Shown: positions 43,199 to 55,024, numbered from the stretch's first letter. The stretch: 64,000 bases of DNA from Daedaleopsis sinensis (GCA_033807695.1 CM066311.1:1488001-1552000); one strand, 5' to 3'. Translations and numbers: made by a program. Notes: a model not told the origin generated them from the sequence alone.

Positions 43199-45155
43199 TT
43201 ACTCAAAATTCAGCACGAGAAGCGTGAACGAATGCTCGCGGAAGGTCCACCGTCCACCCCACTTCTCCTTTCTCTTTTTCACGCTCACCTCGTTCTCCTT
43301 TCCCCACCCATTCCTGGCCGTAACGTCGGCATGCCACAGCTCATGCACTTCCACATCATCCCCAATACGCTCGAACGCGACGCGCAGCGCAACGTCGTAG
43401 CTCTCGCGCTCGCTGCGGTTGACAACCGCCACGCGCAGGCTGCGAGCCTTCGTGTCTGGGTCGACATATACGACCGCAGACGCGTCTAGATCCTTCGGGG
43501 CGCCCTTCACGGTCGATATCCACTGGGGCAGTGTCTCCCCCGCATACACAGGCGATGCAACCGCGAGGTTGACGGATGTGCCGCCTCGCATGTACTGTGA
43601 GAACAAGTACAGCGGCCAGTAGATCGTCTGCCGGAAGAGCCCTGTGGGGCTGCGGACTGCGAGTCAGCTAGCGTGCACTGACACCCGGCCGTGCATACGC
43701 AGCAAGAAGCTCACCTCGTGATGAGCGGAGATATGACATTCACGCTCTGCGCGATGCACGCAATGTCGACGACGTCCGCCTGGCGGATGAAGACGTTCAG
43801 CCACGAAGCCATCGCGAGCGCGTCGGCGAAGTTGTAGAACTGCTCCAGTCCGTTCTCCGGGGTGCCTGTAGCCGTGCGGTGAGCAACGCCTCATGCTCAC
43901 GTAGAGATACGACGTCACTGACCGATTGTTTCGTCCCAGACCCCATATTCGTCGAACGCGATCTTGACGGGCCTGCTCACGTTTCTTGCGAAACGCTGGG
44001 ATTCCAGTCAGCGGTGATCCTTAGTGTGCGTCTATCGAGTGCGACTCACGGCCTTGTTAATCAGCCCCTTGCAGACCTCGATAGAGTACTCAGCCGCATC
44101 TGGCCCGTACACTGTTCGCCCGTACTCGCGTTCAGCTTGAGATCGGTCTCGAGGGCCGAACCCAGTGTACAGATGAATACTGCTACTGGTAAGCCTCTTT
44201 CGACGAAACATGGGATGCGTACACCGCTCACCTGTGCATTTCGACCTTGTCTACCAACTCATCCAGAACGATGCCATCCCAGTGGTTGATCCCGGTCTCT
44301 CCGCACCCAATGAGGACAATGCTGGGGTCGACCAAGCGGATCGCATGGGCCCACTGGCGCGCCTTCGTTGCGTACGCGGAGGCGGTCTGTTGTCCGACCT
44401 GCCACTCACCCCAGACCTCGTTCCCGAGGCCCCAGTACTTGACCGCATGGGGTTCATCGCGACCGGTGTTCTTGCGACGAAGGTTCGCGTAGTAGCTGCG
44501 ACGCGAGGTCAGTGATGCGCCAAACTCCCGTGATGCTGCACGACTCGCGTGTCCCCATTCCCGTTGCAGTACTCGATCCAGTGCAGCGCGTCCTCCAGCG
44601 TCCCGGTGCCCATGTTAAGCACAATGTACGGCTCGATCTTCGCCGCACGGCACCAAGCGACGAGTCTGCACACCAGCCGTCACCGTCACGTTCTGCCAGC
44701 GGCCGGTCGCGCAACGACAGCAGCTCGGATAGGCGCACTCACTCGTCCGTCCCGAACTGGTTGCTCTCCTCTCCGTTCCACGCGAGCTCCGGGCGCCGCT
44801 TGCGCTCCTCCCTGGGCCCGATGCCGTCCTTCCAGTTGTACGAGCTCACGAAGTTGCCCCCAGGCCAGCGCACGAGCGGCACGCGCAGCTCGTCGCGCAG
44901 CACGGCGAGCACGTCCGCGCGGAAGCCCTCTGGGGTGAGCAGGTGCGCGGGCGTCGGCGTGAACTGGGCGTCGGGGCAGGGGCTGCGCGGGGTGTGCGGG
45001 AAGGTCGTGCGCGATGCGGGCAGGATTCCGCCGTAGATGCAGCGCCCGAGGTGCTCGAGGAACCCGGAGAAGATGTAGGGCGAGACGGGCGCAATCGGGG
45101 AGGAAGGGAAGACGTCGATCGCAAGTGAGATTTGTGCTGCAGTCGCCTCACTCAT
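43199..45155 (-). CDS. GH51 alpha-L-arabinofuranosidase
   Basis: From ATG 45155 ([16 protein letters not shown]) the exons show the family in order: [73 protein letters not shown] (acid/base Glu), [17 protein letters not shown] (nucleophile Glu), [15 protein letters not shown], and a C-terminal beta-domain ending [10 protein letters not shown] at 43199. Known: GH51 retaining enzymes remove terminal arabinofuranosyl groups from arabinan and arabinoxylan. There is no signal peptide, so this is the intracellular type that would act on imported oligosaccharides. It is transcribed away from a sugar-transporter gene whose start is 0.8 kb to the right, which supports joint use. Confidence 0.92.
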
Positions 45156-45978
45156 GGCGGCTCCGTATATCCTCGTCTGACCTAGTTGTCGTGTTCAGTT
45201 CAGTGCAGACCGCAGACGCGTCGTGGTCGCTGCGGGTGATGAGGGAGTGGACGAGAGGACCATTGTCTGCGCAGAGAGTTGAGTGTCCCTGCCCATAGCG
45301 TCCACGATCGCATATCTGCCGGCCCGAATGATCGCAACGGCCCGCTACGTTTCTCAGCGCCTTTCCCCACATTGTCACGGACCACGGTACCTTACGAGGT
45401 TTCCCCGTAGGGTCTCGCACCACCTCCCACTGCTGCAAGTTCTACGTGAAGCTACGTTCCGCAGCATCTACTCAATCGTACTCAGGCTGCGTTGACACAA
45501 GCCATCAGCGATATGTACCTCTCGGCCAAGTAAGTACATCACCTAAAGGCTTACAGATCACCACCCACCCACTGGCAAGCCTCTTCCTTGGATGCACTCC
45601 ATCAGACAGATCACTGACATTCGTACGGCAATGTCGTCACTGGACCAAGAATTCATTAACCCGGCGGTCCGAGCTAAGTATCATCACATGCGACACCTTA
45701 CCAGAATTCGGCTGGCGGACATACCAGGCAAGGCAGCCTGGCAGACCGTGGCAGACCTCATGCACTTGCTTCGCGCCCTGGAGGAAAGTACAACGGAGCC
45801 GATGCTCGGGGTGTGTATATAATGTGGGGTGTGGGGTGGGTGCTTCTCGCGCTGCGAAACAGCGTCGCGCTTCCTCCGCGTCTTCGTTTTACTTCCTCCC
45901 GGATCCGACCGAACCGATCTCCTCTGTCTGTCTCGTCGGACTCGCACTACTTAGCAGGAGGACAGCCACACGTCAGCC
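45156..45978. promoter_or_regulatory. shared divergent promoter region of GH51 and sugar transporter genes
   Basis: An 823-nt gap separates the two ATGs. On the transporter side TATATAA at 45816-45822 lies about 160 nt before its ATG and is followed by two GTGGGG hexamers (45824-45829, 45831-45836). A CCCCAC occurs at 45365-45370 on the GH51 side. GTGGGG fits SYGGRG, the core bound by CreA/Mig1 carbon-catabolite repressors. The hexamers are short and could occur by chance. Confidence 0.45.
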
Positions 45979-48227
45979 ATGCCGCTCTCACCGAAGGTAG
46001 CCTCTGTTAAGACCTTGCTTCTAAGGTGGCGCTCACTCCTTTGCATTTGCAGGTCTACACCTGGCTTTGCGGGCTGTTCGCCGCACTGGGGTCAGTGACA
46101 TTTGGATACGACCTTGGTATCATCGCCTCTGTACTTGTAAGTCTCTGAGGAAGACACCTGAGAATGCCCGTATACGCTCTCACCGGACATCGCAGCCTGC
46201 GGAAGACTTCCTTCGAACCACTGGAAACCCAGATGAGACCGCCCAAGGACTTATCGTGGGCTGTCTGCTTTTAGGAGCATTCGCTTCGTAAGTCGTTCTG
46301 GAGTGTATCTATCCAATAGTCCACTTGACTAACGTGCCACGTCCAGAAACGTGTACGTGGGCAGTCTCGCGGACTGGATCGGGCGGCGACTTTCGATTCT
46401 CGCGGGATGCATCGTCTTCCTCATCGGCGGCGGCATCCAGGCGGGCGCACAGAACATCCACTACATGTACGGCGGGCGGTTCCTGGCGGGCATGGGTATC
46501 GGCATGCTCGCTATGCTCGCGCCTCTGTACCAGGCTGAGATCGCACACCCGAGCATCCGAGGGCGGCTGACGACGCTGCAGCAGTTCATGCTCGGGATCG
46601 GCGCTCTCATCGCATCGTTCATTGGGTATGGGTGCTATCACGGGCTGACTGGGCAAGCACAATGGAGGGTTCCACTAGGTATGCGTCCCGTTCGCGGTCT
46701 TCTGCCATGGGAGCATACTGACAATCCGAATATAGCCATTCAGTTGCTTCGTAAGCCCAAGTCTCCAGACAGAGCAGACCGCGTTGACACTTACATGAAC
46801 TCCTTTCAGCTGCGATCCCGCTTGCGTTCTTCATCCTGTGAGTGCCACGTTGATGAACAAACATTGCCGAATTCGAGCTTACCTGGTATCTACATACAGG
46901 CTCCTTCCCGAGAGTCCACGATTTCTGGCTATGCAGGGTCGGAACGAGGAGGTTCTTCACGTCATCGCTCGGCTCCATGCCCACGGCGACGTGCACGACT
47001 CCTTCGTCGTTAGTGAGCACCGCGAGATCCTCGCGCAGGTCCAAGTCGAAAAACAGGAGACACGCGACGCGTGGACGCAGCTCTTCACCAACAAGAGCAA
47101 CTTCCGGCGCCTGCTTCTCGGAGTTTCCATCCAGTTCAGGTGCGTCGCTGCTCTTCCACTCTCGAAAACGCATATGCCGGTCTGGATGCTAACTAGCGAT
47201 TCCTCTCACTTGTCCTCCTGCAGCATCCAGATGACCGGCGTGAGCGTCATCCAGTACTACGCTCCGCGCATCTTCGAGAGCATCGGCATCGACACCTCGA
47301 CGACGCTCGGGCTCCAGTCCGGCAACTCGGTCATCGCGCTCATCGGCGAGGCGCTGTGCATCTGGTTCATCGACCGCCTCGGCCGGCGCGGGCCGTTCAT
47401 CTGGGGCAACGCGCTGTCGGGGCTGACGTTCGTGATCGGCACGATCATCATCGCGGTCTTCCCTGCGGAGACGAACAACCACAACGCGAGCAGGGCGTTC
47501 GTGGCCATGACGTGGCTGGTAAGTCGAGGAGGGTACGATGCAAGTCTGTTCGCTGACCTTTGACTCGTAGTTCAATCTCGTCTTCTCGTCATGCTTGGGT
47601 CCTCTCTCGTGGGCGGTACGTTTCTCATGGAAGTCTGTTCTGAGGTCCGGTCTGGCTGATCTAGCGAGTGTGTCCCTCGCAGATCCCAGTCGAGATGTTC
47701 AACAGCGCGACGCGTGCGAAGGCGACCGCGATTACCTCCTCGGCAGCCTGGATATCCAACTGTGAGTTCGCGCGACGTCCCATCCCTATGTGGTGGTCTC
47801 ATCGCAACCTTTGCTCGCCCCGTAGTCATGATCGCCCAGGTATCGCCTCTCGCGTTCGCTACGGTCGGATGGAAGTACTACATCGTGTTCGCGATCTGCG
47901 GGTTCAGCAACGCGCTCTACTTCTGGGTGAGTCGCCCCCCCCCGTTCCTGCTCTCCTCATCTGTCCCAGGGAAGGGAAGCCGGACGTTCTGACTGCGCAC
48001 ACGGCGCATACTAGGCGTTCCTCCCGGAGACGAAGGGCATCCCGCTCGAGGAGCTCGACGCGTACTTTCAGAGCGTCCCGATCTTCGTGCCCTGGTCGCG
48101 GGTGCACGTCCCGGACGCGCACGAGCGCGAAGAGGAGCTGCGCCAGGGCAAGATTATCGTGGCCAACGAAGCCCAGTACGAGTTCTCCGACGAAAAGGAG
48201 AAGGCGGGTATCGAGCACGTCGCATAA
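45979..48227 (+). CDS. MFS sugar porter
   Basis: A gene of about ten exons. Exon 1 is only MPLSPK (45979-45996); exon 2 starts at 46053. Sugar-porter landmarks follow in order: LGSVTFGYDLGIIASVL (helix 1), DFLRTTGNPDETAQG, GSLADWIGRRLSIL (loop 2-3 GRR), GRFLAGMGIGMLAMLAPLYQAE, IRGRLTTLQQFMLGIG, LPESPRFL, IQMTGVSVIQYYAP, FIDRLGRRGPF, IPVEMFNSATRAKA and FLPETKGIPLEELD, ending at 48227. This matches the twelve-helix plasma-membrane sugar/H+ symporter family (PF00083). The head-to-head GH51 arabinofuranosidase suggests a pentose or arabino-oligosaccharide substrate, which is inference. All motifs are intact. Confidence 0.92.
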
Positions 48228-48549
48228 GCGGTGCGTTCGTATGGCCCGCTCTGTCCTACTCTGTATTGCCCTTTTCTCACCCTCTCATACCGGATACAAA
48301 CGAGTTCACGGCTTCGCCGTTGTACAATGTCACTTTTCATTCTGCCACGAATTGTCCGGATGCTGAAATCGGGTGAGCGAGCCGCAAGGGGTGTGTGCGG
48401 ACTATGCGGTGTGATGTACATTACTCACTGACTTCGTTCGCTCCCTCACGCGACAGAGATTTCCCTTCGCAGGCGACGATCGGTGCTACTATACAGAGTA
48501 TGGGGAACTTCTGGATATCCAACTACTCTTCATGCTCGCCTTCACCACT

Positions 48550-50208
48550 TCAGCCCGCCTTCTTCGGGCACATGAACCAATGCGGCGCCGGACTGACGGT
48601 ATCGAGCACACCACCGGGCACCTTGGAGGAGACCGAGTACCCGACATGGCCCGCAATCATCATGCACTTCGTCTCGACACCGCTGTCGTCGATGGTCACG
48701 TCGACCTCGGCGTACCCGGCGGGGATGTCCTCCATCGAGACTGTGAAGTACTCCACGCCGTCGAGCGTGTACTTGTCGCACCCATAGCGGCCTGCCAGCC
48801 GATGTCACGTCTGGCTCTTTGTGAATGTGGTTGACTCGGAGACTCACCTATGGTCATCACGCTAGCACCCCCACGGCCATCGTCGACAGGCTCTCCGTCC
48901 TCGGTCTTTGCATCGTCATGTGACTCTTTGTCGACCTGGATGGTCGAGCTCCCCACAAGCGAAGCCGGAGATCTCCCGACACGGCTCAAGCGCTTCCAGT
49001 TCGGAAGCACCTTCGAGATGCGGCGCCGCACGCTCCCGCCCGCGGCCTTCTTTGCGCCCGTCTCCTCCTCGTCCTCTGGGACCCGCCTCGCGCGTACGGG
49101 CGCGGACGGGACGCTGCTGGGCTGCGTAGGTATGACGGAAGGCTTGACGCGCGGCTTCCACACGCCCTTGTGCGTCCACACGCAGAACGCGGTGATCCAC
49201 CCGTCCAGGTCGTCCTGGCCGCAGTACTCCTGCGAGCGATGCGCGATGTGCCGCCAGAACTGGAGGTCGTGCTTCCCGTCGAACGAGTCGACGAAGCGGC
49301 GCAGGATCGGGCGGAGCATCTCGGCCCAGATCGACGGCTCGTCGCCGAGCTCGTACAGCCGGTAGAGTCGGTGGTATATCTCCTCCCAGTCGGCCTTGGT
49401 GCCCTCGAGGGTGACGGATGGGATGCCGCAAACGATGCCGATCCCGTAGGTAAAGTACCTGGTGTGAAGAGATGAAGGTAGGTGAGTCTGTATCGTGCAT
49501 TTCGCGTGCGGTTCGTACTTACGCCTTGAGCGTAGCCATCATCACGACCGAGCAGATCGTTCTGTCCGTGAGAGTGGTGGTCGAGAAGTCGGGCAGGATC
49601 CATTCCACGAGAGTGCTGTCTACGACCTGAACCATGCGTGAGCGAGCGCTGAGGAGCCCATGGACTGCTACCTACGTTCTCGTGTATCAGCTGAGCAAAC
49701 CGGCGGGTGATCTTTGCGAAGTCCATCCCGGTCGACTTATCGACCCAGACTTTGAGAGCCTTCTGTCCTTCATGCGAAACGAAGTACTGCCGAAGGTCCT
49801 CGGCGTGTGCGTTCACGCTAGATCGGAGTCAGGATCTGTTATCAGACAGCGAGAATGAGCACGTACTAGAAGCTGAGCTGGGTCAAGATCGCCAACCACA
49901 CGTCGTCTGGGCTGCAGCATAGTCAGCACATCCATGTCATCGAGGGCAGCGGAGAGTACTGGGGCTCACCGTATACGAAGATGCTGATGTCCTCCATATG
50001 CTTGTACAGCAGCATGCACGAAGCCGTTGCTGATGGGAACGAGGTTCTGGAGGTCCCCCTCGGTTATCGACGACTGGTAAATACCGGCAAGCTTGGTAGA
50101 GCTGTCTTGCGAGATCTGTCGGAGGACATCGAGAGGGGTCTTGGGCTGCCAGCCGTGGCGATACTGGGCAGCCTGAAGGTTCGGCGTAACAGTGAACGTT
50201 ACGGGCAT
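48550..50208 (-). CDS. DUF4419 family protein, copy C (intact, longer)
   Basis: Six exons (50208-49970, 49911-49867, 49817-49676, 49626-49523, 49458-48848, 48791-48550) join in phase to 460 residues. It has the same landmarks as copy A (GFVHAAVQAYGGHQHLRIRP, DDVWLAILTQLSFYVNAHAE, CGIPSVTLEGTKADWEE, DLDGWITAFCVW, DGVEYFTVSMEDIPAGYAE) but only moderate identity, so it is an older paralogue outside the inverted duplication. Between the WITAFCVW motif and the C-terminal module it carries about 75 extra residues, basic then acidic (RRVPEDEEETGAKKAAGG, DKESHDDAKTEDGEPVDDG), with two introns of the short form replaced by continuous coding sequence. A TATA-like CTATAAAG lies about 58 nt upstream of the start. 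Confidence 0.85.
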
Positions 50209-50837
50209 TGGAGTGAGTGGTAGTTGGAAAAGGTGTCTGCGGATGCGCAGGTGGGAGTTTGACGCTTTATAGGTAGCTTAACGATACACAGCCTGCCAGT
50301 GCCTCGCACGCAGCTGCCAGGTGAGATAGGACGGCATCAGAAGTTCGATTCGGAGTAGCGGAAGTAGTAGCTGTCACAGTACTAGTAGGAGTGGGCCAGG
50401 CACGATGGTGTCACGGTCAACCGAAGCCTTCCTCCAATGAGTCGAGTCCCGAGTCCATCAATATTATTGCAATTGTCACGCTAAAGTTGAGCTCTTCACA
50501 GAATGTCAGCGAGCACCTAATGCATCCCGTCCTGTGCGCTCAGAACTCGAGCTCAGATACTACTCACTAAAGAACTGACTTGTTCAGCTCTCAGGCACCC
50601 TCGACTCTGCGAGCTTCTGAGTGTTGAACACTCCTTCAAGTTCGTGGATGTATACTACGACTCGAGTCCCTCGGATGGCACATGGAGAACTCGGGGAGTG
50701 CTACTCTCTCCGCATGCTTGCTCGGTGCTTGGCGGCCAAAGTATGTGTCATCATATATGACACGAGTCGACGGAAGATCCCACGCGGACCCATGAACGCT
50801 GCGATAGCGTTGCAATCATTCTCTAACATCATCCCTG

Positions 50838-51035
50838 CTGTCGACTCTTGATGTACTGAACATCATTCAGCCCTGACGATGTGTGGCTAGCGATTCTAAC
50901 CCAGCTGAGTTTCTAGTACGTCACCTCCGTTTTTTTTATTCACAGGGTGGGCAGTATTCATCGGTCGGTAGCGTGAACGCATATGTCGAGGAGCTCCGCG
51001 GATACTTTGTTGCTCAGAGAGACAAAAGAGCTTGA
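50838..51035 (+). pseudogene. DUF4419 fragment (exon 2 and start of exon 3)
   Basis: About 200 nt match 51872-52075 of copy B in the same orientation: the end of intron 1, exon 2 (DDVWLAILTQLSF), intron 2, and exon 3 up to VNAYVEELRGYFVA, then a shifted frame into a stop. Exon 1 is missing to the left and unrelated GC-rich DNA follows to the right. Exon 2 here lacks the 5-bp insertion found in copy B, so it was copied from, or split off before, that mutation. Confidence 0.75.
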
Positions 51036-51489
51036 CCGCCACCCGCGTCACCGCCCGCCACCGTCACGGGGACTCTCCACCCACGGCCCGCGGCCCATCG
51101 CTTCTCGCCGCTGCCGCCAGGTCCTCCCGTTTCGTCTGCCCACATCGTCTGCCCTCCTTCTTCTTCATCAATCGGGCAGAGGTGTCTGCGGGCACTAGAA
51201 GCGACGGCGGATGGGGAGTCAGGTCGGGAGTTGAGGATCGTCAACGCGCCCGTTCTCCAAGTCCCCGCCGTCGGTACTATTGCCGCTTCCCCTTTTCCCG
51301 CCGCATATACCCGCCGCCTCTCCTCACCGTTGCCTTCCTCCCCTCTGGCAGGTACTTAAAAGTTACGGGAAGAGCTCAGCGGTTGTGTGCCCGTCTCGCG
51401 CGCGACGGGCGCACTGATCTCCAATATGCCCGGGGCGAACAGTACAGAAACCAAGGAATTTGCAAACCGATGGTTATCATCTCCATTTA
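51036..51489. other. GC-rich segment between two DUF4419 pieces
   Basis: This stretch abruptly interrupts DUF4419 homology on its left and meets the right arm of the inverted duplication on its right. It is GC- and pyrimidine-rich with a long plus-strand frame of biased Arg/Pro/Ser composition and no motif. It has no counterpart upstream of copy A, so it is either inserted DNA or the edge of the ancestral sequence. I found no terminal repeats. Confidence 0.35.
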
Positions 51490-51522
51490 CTTTGACCACA
51501 GCCGCCCTGATCAGTGGTCTGA

Positions 51523-51528
51523 TATAAA
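51523..51528 (+). promoter_or_regulatory. TATA box of DUF4419 copy B
   Basis: TATAAA within CTGATATAAACC, about 80 nt upstream of the ATG at 51605. It is the mirror of the motif upstream of copy A and sits in the conserved part of the arm. Confidence 0.55.
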
Positions 51529-51604
51529 CCCGACCTTCTGCACCAGCCCGCACACTGCACTAAGCGACCTTCCACTGCAACGTCCGCACCCGCGCTCCCT
51601 CCGT

Positions 51605-53135
51605 ATGCCCGTCTCATTCACAGTCACTCCCGGCCTTGAGGCTGCAGAATATGTCCTGCCAGACAGCCGTTGGTTACCATCGACCGCATACGATGTTCTC
51701 CAGAGAGCCTGCGAGAGTTCTAAACCTCTTCGTACAGTTGATCAGACTTCCGTAACTGGGGAAGAGCTCCCTACCACTGTCCCGGTGAGCAATGGCTTTG
51801 TGCGTGCCGCATTGAAGGCGTACGGGAGCCACTTGCATTTCCGCATTCGGTAAGTTACATCTCAGAGTACACTGCCGACTCGTGATGTACTGAACATCAT
51901 TCAGCCCAGACGATGTGTGGCTAGCGTAGCGATTCTGACTCAGCTGAGCTTCTAGTACGTCGCCTCGGTCTCTGACTCATCGGGTGGGCAGTATTCATCG
52001 GTCGATAGCGTGAACGCACATGCCGAAGATCTCCGCGGATACTTTGTTGCTCATGAGGGACAAAAGAGCTTGGCAATCGAAGTCGAGTGTGGGACCCCGG
52101 ACTATGCTGGAATGGCCCGTCAATTCTCGCAGATGATGCACGAGAACGTGCGTATCGACCTCATAAATCTCTCGCTGCGACACTCATTCTCATTCAATGT
52201 AGCTCGTGGACAGCACCCTTTTGGAGTGGATCACTCCTGATTTCACCACGACCACACTCAAAGACAGGACGATATGCTCGGCTGTGATGATGGCTACCCT
52301 CAAGAAGTACGTACTTACTCGTCGCCCGACCGTTTCCTTTTTCACACATCATACTACATAGTTACTTTACCTTCCACGGAGGGATCACCTGCGGCATCCC
52401 TTCCGTCACGCTTGAGGGTACCAAAGCCGACTGGGAGGAGATCTATCGCCGTCTCTCGCGCCTTGAGGACCTTGGCTCCGAGCCGTCCTACTGGGCAGAT
52501 ATGCTCCGCCCCATTATTCTTCGCTTTATTGCCTCATTCGACGGGAGACACGACCTCGAGTTCTGGAAACACATCGCCTACCGGAGGCAAGAGATGTGCG
52601 GGCAGGATGACTTAGAGGGGTGGATTACTGCGTTCTGCGTATGGTCCACCAAGGGGAAATGGAACTCGTGGCGGACGCCCGACTTGATGTTGCAGCGGCG
52701 TTCTGAACAACACGTAGCAAATGTGAGTAGTGTCACCTTGCAGGTGTACTTTGGGCGGAGGTGCTAATATCGACCAGCAGGGTGACGCGTCCACGACCGG
52801 CAGCGTGATGACTTTCCGAGTCGGTGAGTACTGAGCCCAGCCACCTCTTGATACTTCCGCATTGGTCATCCAGACGCTTATCACGCCGCGGGCCAGGGTC
52901 AGGGAAATATCGCAAGTTCGAGTCGTACACACTCGACGGGGTCGAATACCCGTATATCGCCATGAGGAACATACCCGCAGGATACGCCGAGGTCGACATC
53001 AATGTGGATGGCAGGATGTGCACGATGATTGCCGGCCATGTTGCATTCTCGGTCTCAGCGAAGGAGCCGGGAGGCAAGCTTGATACCGTCAGCCCGTCTC
53101 CGCAATGGTTCTTGGGTCCTAAGAATAAAGAGTAA
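51605..53135 (+). pseudogene. DUF4419 gene, copy B, frameshifted
   Basis: The exon pattern equals copy A (exon 1 51605-51849, exon 2 51905-51954, exon 3 52009-52147, exon 4 52203-52306 and so on), with near-identical sequence. Exon 2 is 50 nt instead of 45 because TAGCG is tandemly repeated (about 51922-51931). The frame then meets TAG at 51927-51929, right after DDVWLA. No alternative acceptor restores phase with exon 3. At the 3' end a 7-nt net insertion creates a stop at 53133-53135 after GPKNKE, whereas copy A continues 11 residues to the stop corresponding to 53173-53175. All other exons and splice sites are intact, so decay is recent. Only the first 88 or so of about 400 residues would be made. 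Confidence 0.85.
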
Positions 53136-53251
53136 GGAGACTGGCCACCACGACGTCTTCGACCGCTTTCGCTAGTCCGACTTCACCTTCTTACCCCCGG
53201 TTCACCATATGAGTATTATGTCCTTCGAGCATGTATTCTCTGATAGCCCAA

Positions 53252-54701
53252 TCAACACACCGTCTCTAACATGCCGCGAGAATGCACAGTTGGCAGATTG
53301 TACTGCACCCATTCTGTCAAGTCCTCTCTCAGCTCCTCTTCCAGCTTATCGTAACGGTCCCGAAAGTCCATGCGCACGCGCTGCACGCTCGGAAACCTTG
53401 AAAGTGCGCTATCGAGCTCACTCCACAGCGCGTCGCGCGTAGCGTCCTCCGTCGTTTTGCTAGAGCACCTGGCTGCAAACGGCCCCGGCCTGATGGCTAG
53501 TGTGATCGTGCGCAAGTCACGGAGCGCCTGCACATGAGGTGCTAGCGCACTCACGAACCCGCGTAGGGTGGCCGTCAACCAATGACCCCACCAGAGCCCG
53601 TAATCTTCTTCATTGGTAGACATGTGGACTGCCAGCTCTTGCAGGTGGGAGCATGCCCTCAGATCGTATGTAGGTCCCCGGTCTGTAATGCGTGCATGGC
53701 GTGAGCACCGCTGAGCAACCGGCACAACGGGCGGGGGAATTTGAAGAAGACTTCGAATGACACTTACAAATATCCTCATACATAGAGTTATAACAGAGGC
53801 GTAGTGACCCCGAAGCGAGCGATGGAGCCGCCTCGACGAGGAGCGACTGCAAGATGGAGACCCTGCGCTCTAGACCCTCCTCGGACCACTCGTTTCCTGC
53901 ACGCACCGTCATCTTTGCAAGATCCCTGCCTAGCGACCCGGAGCGGCGGAGAAAGTCGTGGATCACGGAGAGGCCGCCTGCATTTACATCATAAAGGGCA
54001 AGAGACCGGACGGTCGGGACGCAGGGAAAGAGGGAGCTAAGATCAGCACCAGGGGCGGCCTCCCACGGGCCGCCGTTAATCGTGAGCTCCCCGATGCTGG
54101 AGAACATGCATATGACGTGGAGCAAGTGGCAAGCGTCCCGCGTGGCAGAATCGCACAGGATGATCGACAGTTCGTTGAGCGTCGCCAGGAGGCGCGGGGC
54201 GCGGGGGATAGGAGGGTCGACGGTGCGCGTCGTGGCCGTGGCACATGCATCGGATGATTCTTTCAATTCTGATTCTCGGTAGAGCCTCATCTTGGACAAG
54301 ATGAGCCGACGCAGCATCGGCATCGCGGCGACGGTGGCATCGAGTCCCTCGAGGGAGCAAGGGGCACCATCTTTGTTCGGATGCTGGTACAACCATAGGC
54401 ATCGCACATATCGCCCGATGTCTGCGCGTTGTTTGATGAAGCTGAAGAATCTTCCGAAACGTCCTGCTCCGACTCTTTCCTTGGGCCGCCGTGTCCACGC
54501 GACTATTTTAATCTTGCGAAACAGGTGGGACCGGGCCACGGGGAGCCAAGCGCGACACACGCACGAGCATGCGGAGAGTGTAGACTTATCCAGGAACGGA
54601 GTATCCAGGACCAGGTACTCGATGTCGATTGGGAAGGAGGCGGGGAAGGGCTGCATTTCTGGGTTCGCGGTCGTGGTTGCGGAGTCGGGCGAATGGTCCA
54701 T
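53252..54701 (-). CDS. F-box protein, copy B (intact)
   Basis: Exon 1 (54701-53768) and exon 2 (53682-53252) join in phase 1 to 454 residues. I chose ATG 54701 (MDHSPDSATTTANPEM); a CAG two bases before it suggests a 5' UTR intron that both copies share. The F-box is FPIDIEYLVLDTPFLDKSTL then SACSCVCRAWLPVARSHLF (residues about 17-55). Leucine-rich segments follow: AAMPMLRRLILSKMRLY, LLATLNELSIILCDSATRDA, VPTVRSLALYDVN and VQALRDLRTITLAI. Codon 300 is TCA, where the other copy has a stop. It converges on DUF4419 copy B. Expected role: substrate receptor of an SCF ubiquitin ligase; the substrate is unknown. Confidence 0.85.
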
Positions 54702-55024
54702 TGCTGTATGAAAGAGCAAACACACCGAGTTTGAGTTCTGAAGAGTATCCTCGAGGTGAGATAATCGAACGGTTGCAACATACCTAGGAGCTGGGTATGA
54801 TATCTATGCCAGTACTCCAGTCGTAAGATAGTTCTTGGTGCTGTTGATGATGGTTGAATGTAGCTTATCGTAGCATCGAGTCGGAAGCTGTAACAGCCAT
54901 CGATCACGCTGTTATGACCGTGTTTGTTGAAGTGGGTGCACATGCACATGCGAACGGACTGACGAACAGATGTCCGGTGGGAGCTCAACACGTGTATTGT
55001 AATCCGAAATCTGTTGTACAAGCT

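Noticed and set aside
51032..51604. Long plus-strand frame leading into DUF4419 copy B
   Set aside because: It reads through GC-rich DNA and the TATA-box region. The family start (MPVSFTVTPG) is at 51605 and the upstream part matches nothing in copies A or C.
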